Shown: positions 32,318-41,371, numbered from the stretch's first letter. The stretch is DNA of 48,944 nucleotides from an uncultured Coriobacteriaceae bacterium (GCA_900539675.1 UQDJ01000009.1:1-48944), one strand, 5' to 3'. Numbers and translations: made by a program. Notes: generated by a model not told the origin, from the sequence alone.

Positions 32318-33325
32318 ATGTCAGAGCTCATTTGTGCTGGCACCGGCGGCGAACATTACGTTTCCTACAATGAACGTTCCGGCAAAGAATCAGTTGTCTA
32401 TTTCACGCGCGATTTGTCTGCAGAAGGCCTTCGCGCTATCTATGAACGCGTGAATGAAACCATAAAGGGATCGGTAGCTATTAAGCTGCACACCGGCGAA
32501 CAGCATGGACCTAATATCATCCCCCGTCCTTGGGTTAAAGAATTAATTGAAAATGACGTGCCAAACGGCACTATCGTTGAAACGAACACCTATTACGAAG
32601 GGGATCGCTACACCACCGAAAAGCATCTTGAAACCATTAAGGTAAATGGTTGGACCTTTTGTCCGGTAGACATTATGGATGCCGAAGGTACGGTAAATCT
32701 GCCGGTAAAAAACGGAAAATGGTTTACCTATATGTCCATGGGTAAAAACATTCTGAATTACGATTCCATGCTGGTACTCACCCACTTCAAGGGTCATACT
32801 GCTGGCGGTTTTGGTGGTTCGGTCAAAAACATTGGCATTGGTTGTGCCGATGGCCGCATTGGCAAAGCCATGATTCACACCACACCCAGTTCGGATGATC
32901 AGTGGAGTATTCAGCAAGAAGAACTGATGGAACGCATGACCGAATCTGCAAAGGCAGTGGTAGACCACTTTGGTGATAACATCACCTTTATAAACGTGAT
33001 GCGTAACATGTCAGTATCATGCGACTGCGAAGGCTTAGCGGCAGAGCCAGTTGTTACCCCCAATGTTGGCATTGTGGCTTCGCTTGATATTTGCGCCGTG
33101 GATACTGCCTGCGTTGACTTGGTGTATGCCATGAAATCCGAAGACAAGGCTGCCCTTACCGAACGCATCGAAAGTCGTCATGGACATCGTCAGCTGTCTT
33201 ATCTAAAAGAACTCAATATGGGCAACAATCGTTACAAGCTGATCGATATTGATAATGGCGACAAGATAATTACCCCCGCTGAAGCCGTAGCTGGAGTAAA
33301 ACCATTTGTGCTTGAAGAGCACTAA
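32318..33325 (+). CDS. DUF362 domain protein (cytosolic)
   Basis: 335 residues, no signal peptide. DUF362 pattern: VAIKLHTGEQHGPNIIPRPWVKEL, TNTYYEGDRYTTEKH, the LTHFKGHTAGGFGGSVKNIGIGCADGRIGK core, and VASLDICAVDTACVDLVYAM. The function of the family is not established; related proteins have been proposed as iron-sulfur or redox-associated. No ferredoxin-like CxxC cluster is seen. ATG at 32318 has AGAAAGGA 7 nt upstream. It lies 105 bp after the lipoprotein flavodoxin on the same strand. Confidence 0.88.
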   Translation: MSELICAGTGGEHYVSYNERSGKESVVYFTRDLSAEGLRAIYERVNETIKGSVAIKLHTGEQHGPNIIPRPWVKELIENDVPNGTIVETNTYYEGDRYTTEKHLETIKVNGWTFCPVDIMDAEGTVNLPVKNGKWFTYMSMGKNILNYDSMLVLTHFKGHTAGGFGGSVKNIGIGCADGRIGKAMIHTTPSSDDQWSIQQEELMERMTESAKAVVDHFGDNITFINVMRNMSVSCDCEGLAAEPVVTPNVGIVASLDICAVDTACVDLVYAMKSEDKAALTERIESRHGHRQLSYLKELNMGNNRYKLIDIDNGDKIITPAEAVAGVKPFVLEEH

Positions 33326-33410
33326 AGCACAACCCTTTTAATATCTAGCTCGCTTTCGAGTATTCCAAATTGCATAGTTAAAAATGCTCAACCAATAAGC
33401 AATCAGGAAA

Positions 33411-33436
33411 AGGGGTGCCGCACACGCGACACCCCT
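33411..33436 (-). terminator. Terminator of carB
   Basis: AGGGGTG (33411-33417) pairs with CACCCCT (33430-33436), with inner CCG/CG pairs. The minus strand runs into TTTTCC. About 50 bp after the carB stop and between converging genes. Confidence 0.8.
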
Positions 33437-33486
33437 AAATGAATACTCTATGCAATTCAAACACACAAGTGCAGTTCGTTTATTAC

Positions 33487-36400
33487 TCAGCGAATACTGG
33501 CGTGAATATCCTGAAGCGAACGAACGCCAGATTCACCATGCTCGTGGGCTTCTTTTACACCCAATGCGGTCACATGAGCAGCAGCCATGGTGGTGATGTA
33601 TGGCACGTGGTTCTTGATAGCAGCCTTGCGAATATAGCTGTCATCATCGCGGCTTTCAGCGCTGGAGGCAGGTGTGTTAATCACAATAGCAATTTCCCCA
33701 TTGGCCAGTGCATCCAAAATATCCGGGCGACCTTCACCCAACTTATTAATTGCTGCAGCTTCCACCTCATGTTCTACCAGCAACTCACGGGTACCCTTGG
33801 TGGCCATCAAGCTAAAGCCCGCATCCGTAAGTTCCTGAGCCACTTCGACCAGCTCATCCTTATCGCGATCGCTTACCGAAATAAGAACACTGCCTTGTGT
33901 TGGGAGCGGTGACTGCGTAGCTTCCTGAGCCTTCATGAACGCTTCGCCTACCGTGTTTGCCAAGCCTAAGACTTCGCCCGTAGAACGCATTTCAGGACCC
34001 AATACCGGGTCTACTTCGGGGAACATATTAAACGGAAATACCGCTTCTTTTACGCCGTAGTGAGAGAAAACACGCTCCTTGAGTGCAGGTACAGGAGAGG
34101 GACGGCCAGTAAATTCGCTCGTCATAACATCGGTAGCAATCTGAACCATCTGGATATTGCACACCTTCGAAACCAGAGGCACCGTACGTGATGCGCGCGG
34201 ATTGGCCTCCAAGACATACACCACGCCGTTTTCGATGGCATACTGGATATTCATCAAGCCGCATACCTGCATGGCTTCAGCAATCTTGCGCGTGTAGTCC
34301 TTGATAGTAGCCAGATGCTCATCATCCAAGTTCACTGATGGCAAAATGCAAGCCGAGTCGCCTGAATGAATACCGGCCAATTCTATATGTTCCATAACGG
34401 CAGGAACAAACGCATGCGTACCGTCACAGATTGCATCCGCTTCACATTCAAGTGCATGCTGCAAGAAGCGATCAATCAAAATAGGACGATCAGGGGTTAC
34501 GCCAACAGCGGCAGCCATGTAGCTCTTCAGGGCGTCGTCATCGTAGACCACTTCCATACCCCGTCCACCTAAAACATAGCTGGGGCGTACCATTACAGGA
34601 AAACCAATCTTGTGAGCGATACCCAAAGCCTCTTCTATAGTTGCCGCCATGTCAGCTTCAGGCATAGGAATACCAAGTGAATCCATGATGGCACGGAAAC
34701 GGTCTCGATCTTCTGCCAGGTCAATAATTTCAGGGCTGGTACCCAGAATTTTTACTCCTGCGCGCTCCAATTCAGACGCCAAATTAAGCGGCGTCTGTCC
34801 GCCAAACTGAGCAATAACGCCCAGTGGCTTTTCCTTTTCATGAATAGACAACACATCTTCTGCTGTCAGTGGTTCGAAGTAGAGCTTGTCTGAGGTGTCA
34901 TAGTCAGTGGAAACTGTTTCAGGATTACAGTTCACAATGATAGTCTCAAATCCCAACTTCTTCAGTGCCAGTGCAGCATGAACGCAACAATAATCAAATT
35001 CAATGCCCTGACCAATACGGTTAGGACCACCACCTAAGATCATGATCTTGCGTGCATCGGAAACTGTAGAGTGGTCTTTTGCATTGTAGGTAGAGTAATA
35101 GTAAGCGCTGTTTTCGGTAGAACTTACATGCACACCTTCCCACGCCTGAACAATGCCTTGCTGTATACGGGTTTCACGCACTTCAGTTTCAGACTTGTTC
35201 AGCAACTGCGACAGGTAACGATCTGAAAAGCCGTCCTGCTTAGCCTGCTTTAAGGTTGCAGCATCAAGCATAGAGCCGGGATTTTTCTTGGCGAATGCCA
35301 AAATTCCCTCTTCTTCTGCCACAAGTTCTGCCATCTGCTCAATAAACCACGCCTTGATGCCCGTAAGTTCATGCAATTCTTCAACCGTAGCACCCTTGCG
35401 CAGCGCTTCGTACATAACAAACTGGCGCTCGGAAGTTGGATAGGTCAACATACCCAACAGCTCTTCTTTGGTCTTGTCGTGAAAGTCCTTGGCAAAGCCT
35501 AAACCGTAACGTCCCGTTTCAAGGGAGCGAATAGCCTTCTGAAAGGCTTCCTTATACGTTTTGCCGATAGACATAACCTCGCCTACGGCGCGCATCTGGG
35601 TGCCCAGCCTATCCTCTACACCCTTAAACTTTTCGAATGCCCAACGTGCAAACTTGATCACCACATAATCGCCGTCAGGAACATAGTTATCAAGCGTGCC
35701 GTACTTACCACAGGGAATTTCATCAAGCGTAAGACCACATGCCAGCATGGCCGAAACCAAAGCAATTGGAAAGCCGGTTGCCTTAGAAGCTAAAGCTGAA
35801 GAGCGCGAAGTACGTGGATTGATTTCAATGATGACATCACGATCAGTTACCGGATCGTGTGCCCACTGCACATTGGTGCCGCCAATAACCTGAACTGCCT
35901 CAACGATGCGGTATGACTTTTCCTGCAAGCGCTTCTGAACTTCTTCAGAAATGGTGAGCATAGGCGCAGCACAGAAAGAGTCGCCCGTATGAACGCCCAT
36001 AGGGTCAATATTTTCAATGAAACACACCGTGATAAGGTTGCCCTTAGCATCGCGTACCACTTCAAGCTCAAGTTCTTCCCAGCCCAGAACAGATTCTTCA
36101 ACCAGAACTTCGTGTACCGGAGAAGCGGCCAAACCACGAGCGACAACTGTCTTCAGTTCATCGATGTTGTATACCAAACCACCACCTGTGCCACCCATGG
36201 TATAAGCAGGACGTAAAACGCAGGGATAGCCCAACCGCGATGCTATTTCTACTGCCTGTTCAACCGAATAGGCCACTTCGCTGCGTGCCATTTCAATACC
36301 CAAGTCGGCCATCAGGCGCTTGAATTCATTGCGGTCTTCACCGCGCTCAATAGCGTCAACCTGAACGCCAATAACCTTGACGTCATACTTGTCTAAAATG

Positions 36401-36717
36401 CCGCGTGATGCCAGTTCGGAACAAAGATTCAATCCAGACTGCCCACCCAAATTGGGAAGCAGCGCATCGGGGTGTTCCTTAGCAATAATCTGTTCCAAGC
36501 GTTCAGGATTCAAAGGCTCAATATAGGTAACATCTGCGGTACCGGGGTCGGTCATGATGGTGGCTGGGTTCGAATTTACCAGCACTATTTCGTAACCCAA
36601 AGCGCGCAGTGCCTTGCAGGCCTGAGTGCCGGAATAGTCGAATTCACAGGCCTGACCAATAATGATGGGGCCAGAGCCAATAATCATAATCTTATGGATA
36701 TCACTTCGCTTACCCAT
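33487..36717 (-). CDS. carB: Carbamoyl-phosphate synthase large subunit
   Basis: 1076 residues, the full family length. Makes carbamoyl phosphate from bicarbonate, ammonia and 2 ATP for pyrimidines and arginine. Two homologous ATP-grasp halves: N half KIMIIGSGPIIIGQACEFDYSG and RPAYTMGGTGGG; C half KIMILGGGPNRIGQGIEFDYCC and RPSYVLGGRGMEVVYDD. The allosteric MGS-like domain is at the end (GSVLISVSDRDKDELVEVAQ). ATG at 36717 with AGGAGG 7 nt upstream is the start; the frame stays open 43 codons further without a site. No carA lies next to it in this window. Confidence 0.97.
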   Translation of the reverse strand: MGKRSDIHKIMIIGSGPIIIGQACEFDYSGTQACKALRALGYEIVLVNSNPATIMTDPGTADVTYIEPLNPERLEQIIAKEHPDALLPNLGGQSGLNLCSELASRGILDKYDVKVIGVQVDAIERGEDRNEFKRLMADLGIEMARSEVAYSVEQAVEIASRLGYPCVLRPAYTMGGTGGGLVYNIDELKTVVARGLAASPVHEVLVEESVLGWEELELEVVRDAKGNLITVCFIENIDPMGVHTGDSFCAAPMLTISEEVQKRLQEKSYRIVEAVQVIGGTNVQWAHDPVTDRDVIIEINPRTSRSSALASKATGFPIALVSAMLACGLTLDEIPCGKYGTLDNYVPDGDYVVIKFARWAFEKFKGVEDRLGTQMRAVGEVMSIGKTYKEAFQKAIRSLETGRYGLGFAKDFHDKTKEELLGMLTYPTSERQFVMYEALRKGATVEELHELTGIKAWFIEQMAELVAEEEGILAFAKKNPGSMLDAATLKQAKQDGFSDRYLSQLLNKSETEVRETRIQQGIVQAWEGVHVSSTENSAYYYSTYNAKDHSTVSDARKIMILGGGPNRIGQGIEFDYCCVHAALALKKLGFETIIVNCNPETVSTDYDTSDKLYFEPLTAEDVLSIHEKEKPLGVIAQFGGQTPLNLASELERAGVKILGTSPEIIDLAEDRDRFRAIMDSLGIPMPEADMAATIEEALGIAHKIGFPVMVRPSYVLGGRGMEVVYDDDALKSYMAAAVGVTPDRPILIDRFLQHALECEADAICDGTHAFVPAVMEHIELAGIHSGDSACILPSVNLDDEHLATIKDYTRKIAEAMQVCGLMNIQYAIENGVVYVLEANPRASRTVPLVSKVCNIQMVQIATDVMTSEFTGRPSPVPALKERVFSHYGVKEAVFPFNMFPEVDPVLGPEMRSTGEVLGLANTVGEAFMKAQEATQSPLPTQGSVLISVSDRDKDELVEVAQELTDAGFSLMATKGTRELLVEHEVEAAAINKLGEGRPDILDALANGEIAIVINTPASSAESRDDDSYIRKAAIKNHVPYITTMAAAHVTALGVKEAHEHGESGVRSLQDIHASIR

Positions 36718-37337
36718 GCAACGTCCTCCTAAACTGGGAGCTTGCAACTTACTCAGCGCACAAAAAGACGAACGAACAATGCAAAGCTGATAAGACGAGC
36801 TCTTAAAGACATGCACTGTCCGTTCGATAAAAAACAGGTATCCCATAGTTAGTGCACTATATGTATCTCATCATTCTACCCGTAAGTGCACCTTTTGAAT
36901 TATTGATATTGAATTGAGACTTTATAAAATTGGCTCAGTTCTATTCACGTTCTATTCACGTTCTATTCACAGGTTTTTCTAACCGGTATACCAACACACA
37001 ATTGATCGTCTAGCTTAAAGGCCACTGAAGGCTTTATTGCTGAAGCGAAATCTTGCGATAAAAGAGTCCTTTTTTGTTTAAGCAGTTCCGACGTATCACC
37101 CTTGCTCATTTGAGGGCTTAGTTACTCCAAGCACCTGGTGCCATAAAGCGTGTTCAATGCATCCAGCTCTGAGCAAACCATGAAAACCCAAATAGTCGTC
37201 CCGCGAAAAGGTCTAACCTTATATACTTACTACGTGTTTTTCGCCACCGCTTTATGCGATTTCTCCACTCCAATCGCACGCTATACCTGGCAACAATCAC
37301 ACCTCATCACATATTGGACAAGACGAAAGATAGTTAC
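36718..37337. promoter_or_regulatory. Divergent control region of carB and the PurF-like gene
   Basis: 620 bp with no gene I can support. It holds three 11-bp repeats (36938-36970), a direct repeat GTWAGTGCAC at 36848-36857 and 36882-36891, and an 8-bp pairing in the carB leader (GAACGGAC with GTTCGTTC on the minus strand, around 36770-36822). Also a GCACC-T-GGTGC dyad at 37130-37140. Confidence 0.55.
36938..36970. repeat. Three perfect 11-bp direct repeats GTTCTATTCAC
   Basis: Copies at 36938-36948, 36949-36959, 36960-36970, one helical turn apart, so all face the same side of the DNA. The last with its next base reads CTATTCACA, resembling a DnaA box. Fits a cooperative regulator array between carB and purF. 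Confidence 0.85.
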
Positions 37338-38759
37338 ATGGGCGGATTTTTTGGTGCCACTTCGCACCGCGATGTAGTTCTCGACGTATTCTTCGGCGTT
37401 GACTACCACTCACACCTAGGAACCAGGCGCGCAGGCATGATCATTCGCGATGATGCCGGTTTCCAGCGTCAAATTCACTCAATTGAAAACACGCCGTTTC
37501 GCACCAAGTTTGAAGACGATCTGGCAGGCTTTCATGGCAACAGCGGCATTGGTTGCATCAGCGACACCGACCCTCAGCCTCTGCTAGTGCGCAGTCATTT
37601 GGGCACATTTGCACTTACGACGGTAAGTGCTATCAATAATGCCGAAGAACTCGTAGAAAAATACCTCTTTGGTGGCGGCAAACAGTTCATGGCTATGAGC
37701 TCAGGTGAAGTCAATGGCACCGAACTGGTTGCAGCACTCATCAACCAGAAGGACGACTTCATTTCGGGCATCAAATTTGCCCAAGAAGTGGTCGATGGAT
37801 CGCTGACGTTACTCATCATGACCGACGATGGTGCCATTATTGCAGCGCGTGATGCTAAAGGCAGATTACCTATTTTGATCGGCAAGAACGAAGAAGGTCA
37901 CTGCGTTTCGTTCGAATCATTTGCCTACCACAAGCTGGGATACGAAGACGAATATGAACTGGGCCCAGCCGAAATCGTACGCATCACCGCAGATGGATAC
38001 GAAACACTTTCAGGTGCAGGTAAGGACATGAAGATCTGCGCCTTCTTATGGGTATACTACGGATACCCCAACTCCAACTACGAAGGCGTCAACGTTGAGG
38101 TGATGCGCTATCGCAATGGTGCCATCATGGCTCGCGACGAAGCCAAGCGCGGCGCCTTGCCGGATGTCGACTACGTTGCTGGCATTCCCGACTCGGGCAC
38201 TCCACACGCTATTGGGTATTCCACCGAATGCGGAACACCATTTGGTCGCCCGTTTATCAAGTACACCCCCACATGGCCACGCTCCTTTATGCCGGCAAAC
38301 CAAGAAGTACGCAACCGTGTTGCCAAAATGAAGCAGGTTCCGGTACCAGAACTTATCAAAGACAAGAAGCTGCTCTTTGTGGATGACTCCATCGTACGAG
38401 GCACGCAACTGCGCGAAACGGTTGACTTCCTCTACGAATCAGGCGCCAATCAAGTGCACATGCGTTCTGCTTGCCCACCCATCATGTATAGCTGTAAATA
38501 CTTGAGCTTCTCTCGCGGCAAGTCTGATATGGACTTACTTGCTCGTCGCGTGGTACAGGACCTAGAAGGCGATGAAGGTCAAAAGCACTTGGATGAATAT
38601 GCCGATGCCAACACCGATCGTGGCCAGTGCTTGTTGAAAACCATCTGCGAACAGATGGGCTTTGATTCACTGGGTTATCAATCTATAGACGGCATGTTAG
38701 AAGCCATCGGTATTGACCCTGAAAAAGTTTGCACTTACTGCTGGACTGGCAAAGAATAA
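37338..38759 (+). CDS. purF: PurF-like amidophosphoribosyltransferase, N-terminal Cys replaced by Gly
   Basis: 473 residues. PurF makes phosphoribosylamine from PRPP and glutamine, the first step of purine synthesis. The Ntn-type glutaminase domain is present (GGFFGATSHRDVVLDVFFG, DYHSHLGTRRAGM, FHGNSGIG, RSHLGTFALTTV), but the protein begins MGGFFG where active enzymes have MCGIxG, so the nucleophile Cys is missing. No upstream Cys start exists in frame. The transferase domain keeps the PRPP loop LLFVDDSIVRGTQL, and Cys residues CPPIMYSC and CTYCWTGK match the 4Fe-4S ligands of Bacillus-type PurF. It may use free ammonia or serve another role. Start context is weak. Terminator at 38829-38871. 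Confidence 0.85.
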   Translation: MGGFFGATSHRDVVLDVFFGVDYHSHLGTRRAGMIIRDDAGFQRQIHSIENTPFRTKFEDDLAGFHGNSGIGCISDTDPQPLLVRSHLGTFALTTVSAINNAEELVEKYLFGGGKQFMAMSSGEVNGTELVAALINQKDDFISGIKFAQEVVDGSLTLLIMTDDGAIIAARDAKGRLPILIGKNEEGHCVSFESFAYHKLGYEDEYELGPAEIVRITADGYETLSGAGKDMKICAFLWVYYGYPNSNYEGVNVEVMRYRNGAIMARDEAKRGALPDVDYVAGIPDSGTPHAIGYSTECGTPFGRPFIKYTPTWPRSFMPANQEVRNRVAKMKQVPVPELIKDKKLLFVDDSIVRGTQLRETVDFLYESGANQVHMRSACPPIMYSCKYLSFSRGKSDMDLLARRVVQDLEGDEGQKHLDEYADANTDRGQCLLKTICEQMGFDSLGYQSIDGMLEAIGIDPEKVCTYCWTGKE

Positions 38760-38828
38760 CCTTGAGGTTCTTTGCATCCCACCTACACATTTGCAGCTAG
38801 CCTACAGCTTAAGGCTCTCATGATCTCA

Positions 38829-38871
38829 AAAGCCTCATTTCGACTACCAATGCAGCCGGAATGAGGCTTTT
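38829..38871 (+). terminator. Terminator of the PurF-like gene
   Basis: AAAGCCTCATT (38829-38839) pairs with AATGAGGCTTT (38860-38870), followed by TCTTCTTTT; about 70 bp after the stop. Confidence 0.82.
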
Positions 38872-38973
38872 CTTCTTTTAAGTTCGATGCTCAATGCGGA
38901 AGGATACGAAACGCATACAAAGAGAATTCCCTGTGTGTGAAAGACAGTGCCTGACAGAGTGTAAATATCGCTC

Positions 38974-40077
38974 TTAATACCCGAAATAGGAAGCAATTTC
39001 ATACATACGATCAGACTGTTCCACCCCGAAAGGACAGCGATCATCACAGTGTCCACAGTGCGTACAATCACTGGCGTGCAGCGGCAGTTTATCGTAATGA
39101 TCTGCAGCCATATCATCGCCTACCAAAGCCAAATCGTAATATTTATTTATAAGAGCGACATTTAGTCCTTCAGTGCAGGGATGACAATGGTTGCAATATA
39201 CGCACGTACCCTTAATATCAGCAGGAGCAAAAGTTCCTAAAACGGAATAGTCACGCTCTTCGGGAGACGAATCCACATAGGATACGACGTCGAGCAGATC
39301 CTGTTTGTTGCGCACCCCTGGCAACACGGTAACTACCGCTGGCTTGTCCAATTCGTAGGCTATACACTGGTTACGTGTTAGTGCCTGTTTAAAAGGAGAT
39401 GCTAATTTATCAAGCAGCTGGCCTCCTGCAAAAGGCTTCATAACCGAAAGTGCAACGCCTGCCTGTTCACATTCTTTGTAGAACGCTAAACGATCTGCTG
39501 CTTCGCCCTGACCATACTCGCTGTCATTGGTGTAATCATACATTGGATTGATGGAAAACATGCCTAGATCGCAAATGCCCATCTCAACGAATTTACGCGC
39601 AATTGCGACATTGTGCGAAGAAAACGCCAAATGACGAATAATGCCCTGCTCTTTCAGCTTCAAACCATACTCATACAAGCCCATAGCATCTAAGGCTTCA
39701 AAATCCTGCTCATCATCCACACAATGAAAGAAGCCAAAGTCAGCATAATCGGTCCCCAACACGTCAAGACGCCTTTGGAATTCATGCTTTATTTCTTCCA
39801 TGTTGCGCGTCCACCCATATTCACCCGTTTTATAGCTGGCACCAAGATGGACCTGCAGCATAACTTTTTCACGCAGGCCCTTAAGCGCACGAGCATAGGG
39901 TTCAAAGGGCTTGGTATTGGATGGAATAAAATCAAAATAGTTCACACCCAAATCAATGGCAGTACGAACTGTGTTTTCAATTTCTTTTTCATCTGACTCA
40001 TTGATATATGCCATGCCCATACCAATAACGCTAATCTTTTCGCCACCATGAGGTAAGATTCGATATTCCATAGCCAT
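38974..40077 (-). CDS. Aldo/keto reductase with C-terminal 4Fe-4S domain
   Basis: 367 residues. The N-terminal AKR barrel (GGEKISVIGMGMAYINESDEKEIENTVRTAIDLGVNYFDFIPSN, described by residues 10-52) keeps the DFIPSN strand and the LGTDYADFGFFHCVDD strand, then FSSHNVAIARKFVE. The catalytic Tyr of classical AKRs is not obvious at its usual place. The C-terminus carries CVYCNHCHPC and CTHCGHCDDRCPF, a bacterial-ferredoxin-like pair of clusters. This architecture is common in anaerobes; substrates are mostly unknown. ATG at 40077 with AAAGGA 6 nt before is preferred to a start 19 codons upstream. Confidence 0.88.
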   Translation of the reverse strand: MAMEYRILPHGGEKISVIGMGMAYINESDEKEIENTVRTAIDLGVNYFDFIPSNTKPFEPYARALKGLREKVMLQVHLGASYKTGEYGWTRNMEEIKHEFQRRLDVLGTDYADFGFFHCVDDEQDFEALDAMGLYEYGLKLKEQGIIRHLAFSSHNVAIARKFVEMGICDLGMFSINPMYDYTNDSEYGQGEAADRLAFYKECEQAGVALSVMKPFAGGQLLDKLASPFKQALTRNQCIAYELDKPAVVTVLPGVRNKQDLLDVVSYVDSSPEERDYSVLGTFAPADIKGTCVYCNHCHPCTEGLNVALINKYYDLALVGDDMAADHYDKLPLHASDCTHCGHCDDRCPFGVEQSDRMYEIASYFGY

Positions 40078-40417
40078 GCAGCATCCTTTCGCTGTGAACC
40101 ACTGAAGTACGCCGTGATATAGGTTTTGCGTCAAGAGGTATGACCATATCTAGTTTGTATGCTGATATATGTCTTAAAAGCATACCTACCCTGATTAATC
40201 TGCTGCTAGCCATTTGTCTAACAAATCGCTACTATTTATGATTACGTAAACAATTAAGTTTGAGCTGCCGTTATAATTAGTATTAATAATTTGGTTTATG
40301 AGGGGACATAAAACCGTGGGCAAGCTATGCACTAGTTTGCCCACACTAGTATTCGGGGACTTTATTTGAGGACAATTGAGGGAAATGATTTGGGGAAATA
40401 TTTGAGGTGAATAGCCA
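40078..40417 (+). promoter_or_regulatory. Long leader of the 11-residue-repeat gene
   Basis: Contains TATAAT (40272-40277; start near 40284), GAGGGGAC (40300-40307), an 8-bp hairpin GTGGGCAA/TTGCCCAC (40316-40344), then a purine-rich stretch with four Shine-Dalgarno-like boxes: GAGG (40363-40366), GAGGG (40376-40380), TTTGGGGAAA (40389-40398) and GAGGTGA (40404-40410), the last being the working site. Two boxes are exact complements of loops H1 and H2 of the small RNA at 7722-7870. Confidence 0.55.
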
Positions 40418-41371
40418 ATGGACAATAACGAGTCAAACGTAGATGCCAACGAAGACGCACCAACCACATACGAACGCGATAATGAGCCTAAGCCCGCATC
40501 TAATGCCAAGGCTAGCGCTCCTGAATTTGAATCTGACAACAATGCTAAGCATGCCCCCGATGTTGAATTTGACAGCAAATCAACATCCACCGCACCCGAG
40601 ACTGAATTTGAAACCCAGTCCGCAACATCTGAAACTATTGAAGTCGAAGCCGTGGTGCTTGATGAAAACGGCAATCCCACCAACGAAAAACGAACGGTAA
40701 AGATCAGCACCAAGGCAATGGGTGCTGCCCAAGTTGCCGCGGGCACCGTTTTGACTATTGCCGGTGTTCCTATGCTTATTCTGCCAGGTCCAGGCGTTGT
40801 TGCTCTGGCAGGAGGAGCCGCTCTCCTGAGCAAAGGTCAGCGCAACCTTACGGGCAGAACAGCCACTCCTATCGAAGAAAAGCTCGATGAAACGGCGGCC
40901 AAACTTTCTTCAGCGGCCAAAGAACAGGCTAAATCTGCTGCTAAAAACGTCGCTCAACAAGCACCTGCCATCGCCAGCAAGGCCGCCCATGCCGCTGCTC
41001 AAGTTGCCAAAGACACAGCCAAGGCCGCCCCTACTGTTGCCAGTAAAGTAGCTCACAGGGCACCTGTTATTGCCGATAAAGTAGTACAGGGTGCACCGGT
41101 CGTTGCAAACAAAGTCGTGCAAACCGCACCTGTTGTCGCTCACACGATAGCAAGCGTCGCCGCCGATAAGGGGCCAAAAGTAGCAGAAGCAACCCTGCGA
41201 GGCGCCATCAAAGTAGGAGGCACAGTTGCCAAAACAGCTCCTGTTGTTGCAGGCAAAATTGCCAAAGATATTCCCGGCATAGCAGAAACAATCAGTAGGG
41301 GAATTTCAAAAGGAGCCCACTTTGCCGCAAAAACAGGAAAAGATGTCTTCAAAAAGAGGCACGAAAAATAA
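40418..41371 (+). CDS. Ala/Lys-rich 11-residue-repeat protein with a PGPG membrane segment
   Basis: 317 residues. Residues 1-80 are acidic and low-complexity. Residues 95-135 form a Gly/Ala-rich hydrophobic hairpin containing ILPGPGVVALAGGAALLSKG, close to the PGPGW-type transmembrane family. From about 150 on are amphipathic repeats of 11: APTVASKVAHR, APVIADKVVQG, APVVANKVVQT, APVVAHTIASV, with weaker copies on both sides; overall charge is basic, ending DVFKKRHEK. The 11-residue period is that of LEA proteins and apolipoproteins, which lie on membranes. I would guess an envelope- or nucleoid-associated stress protein. No known function. ATG with GAGGTGA 7 nt upstream. Confidence 0.8.
   Translation: MDNNESNVDANEDAPTTYERDNEPKPASNAKASAPEFESDNNAKHAPDVEFDSKSTSTAPETEFETQSATSETIEVEAVVLDENGNPTNEKRTVKISTKAMGAAQVAAGTVLTIAGVPMLILPGPGVVALAGGAALLSKGQRNLTGRTATPIEEKLDETAAKLSSAAKEQAKSAAKNVAQQAPAIASKAAHAAAQVAKDTAKAAPTVASKVAHRAPVIADKVVQGAPVVANKVVQTAPVVAHTIASVAADKGPKVAEATLRGAIKVGGTVAKTAPVVAGKIAKDIPGIAETISRGISKGAHFAAKTGKDVFKKRHEK

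Noticed and set aside
36718..36846. 43-codon N-terminal extension of carB
   Set aside because: CarB proteins start MxKRxDI; AGGAGG sits in front of 36717.
40195..40833. 212-codon minus-strand frame opposite the 11-residue-repeat gene
   Set aside because: Low-complexity Ser/Ala/Leu translation that mirrors the repeats; the plus-strand gene has a good ribosome site and coherent domains.
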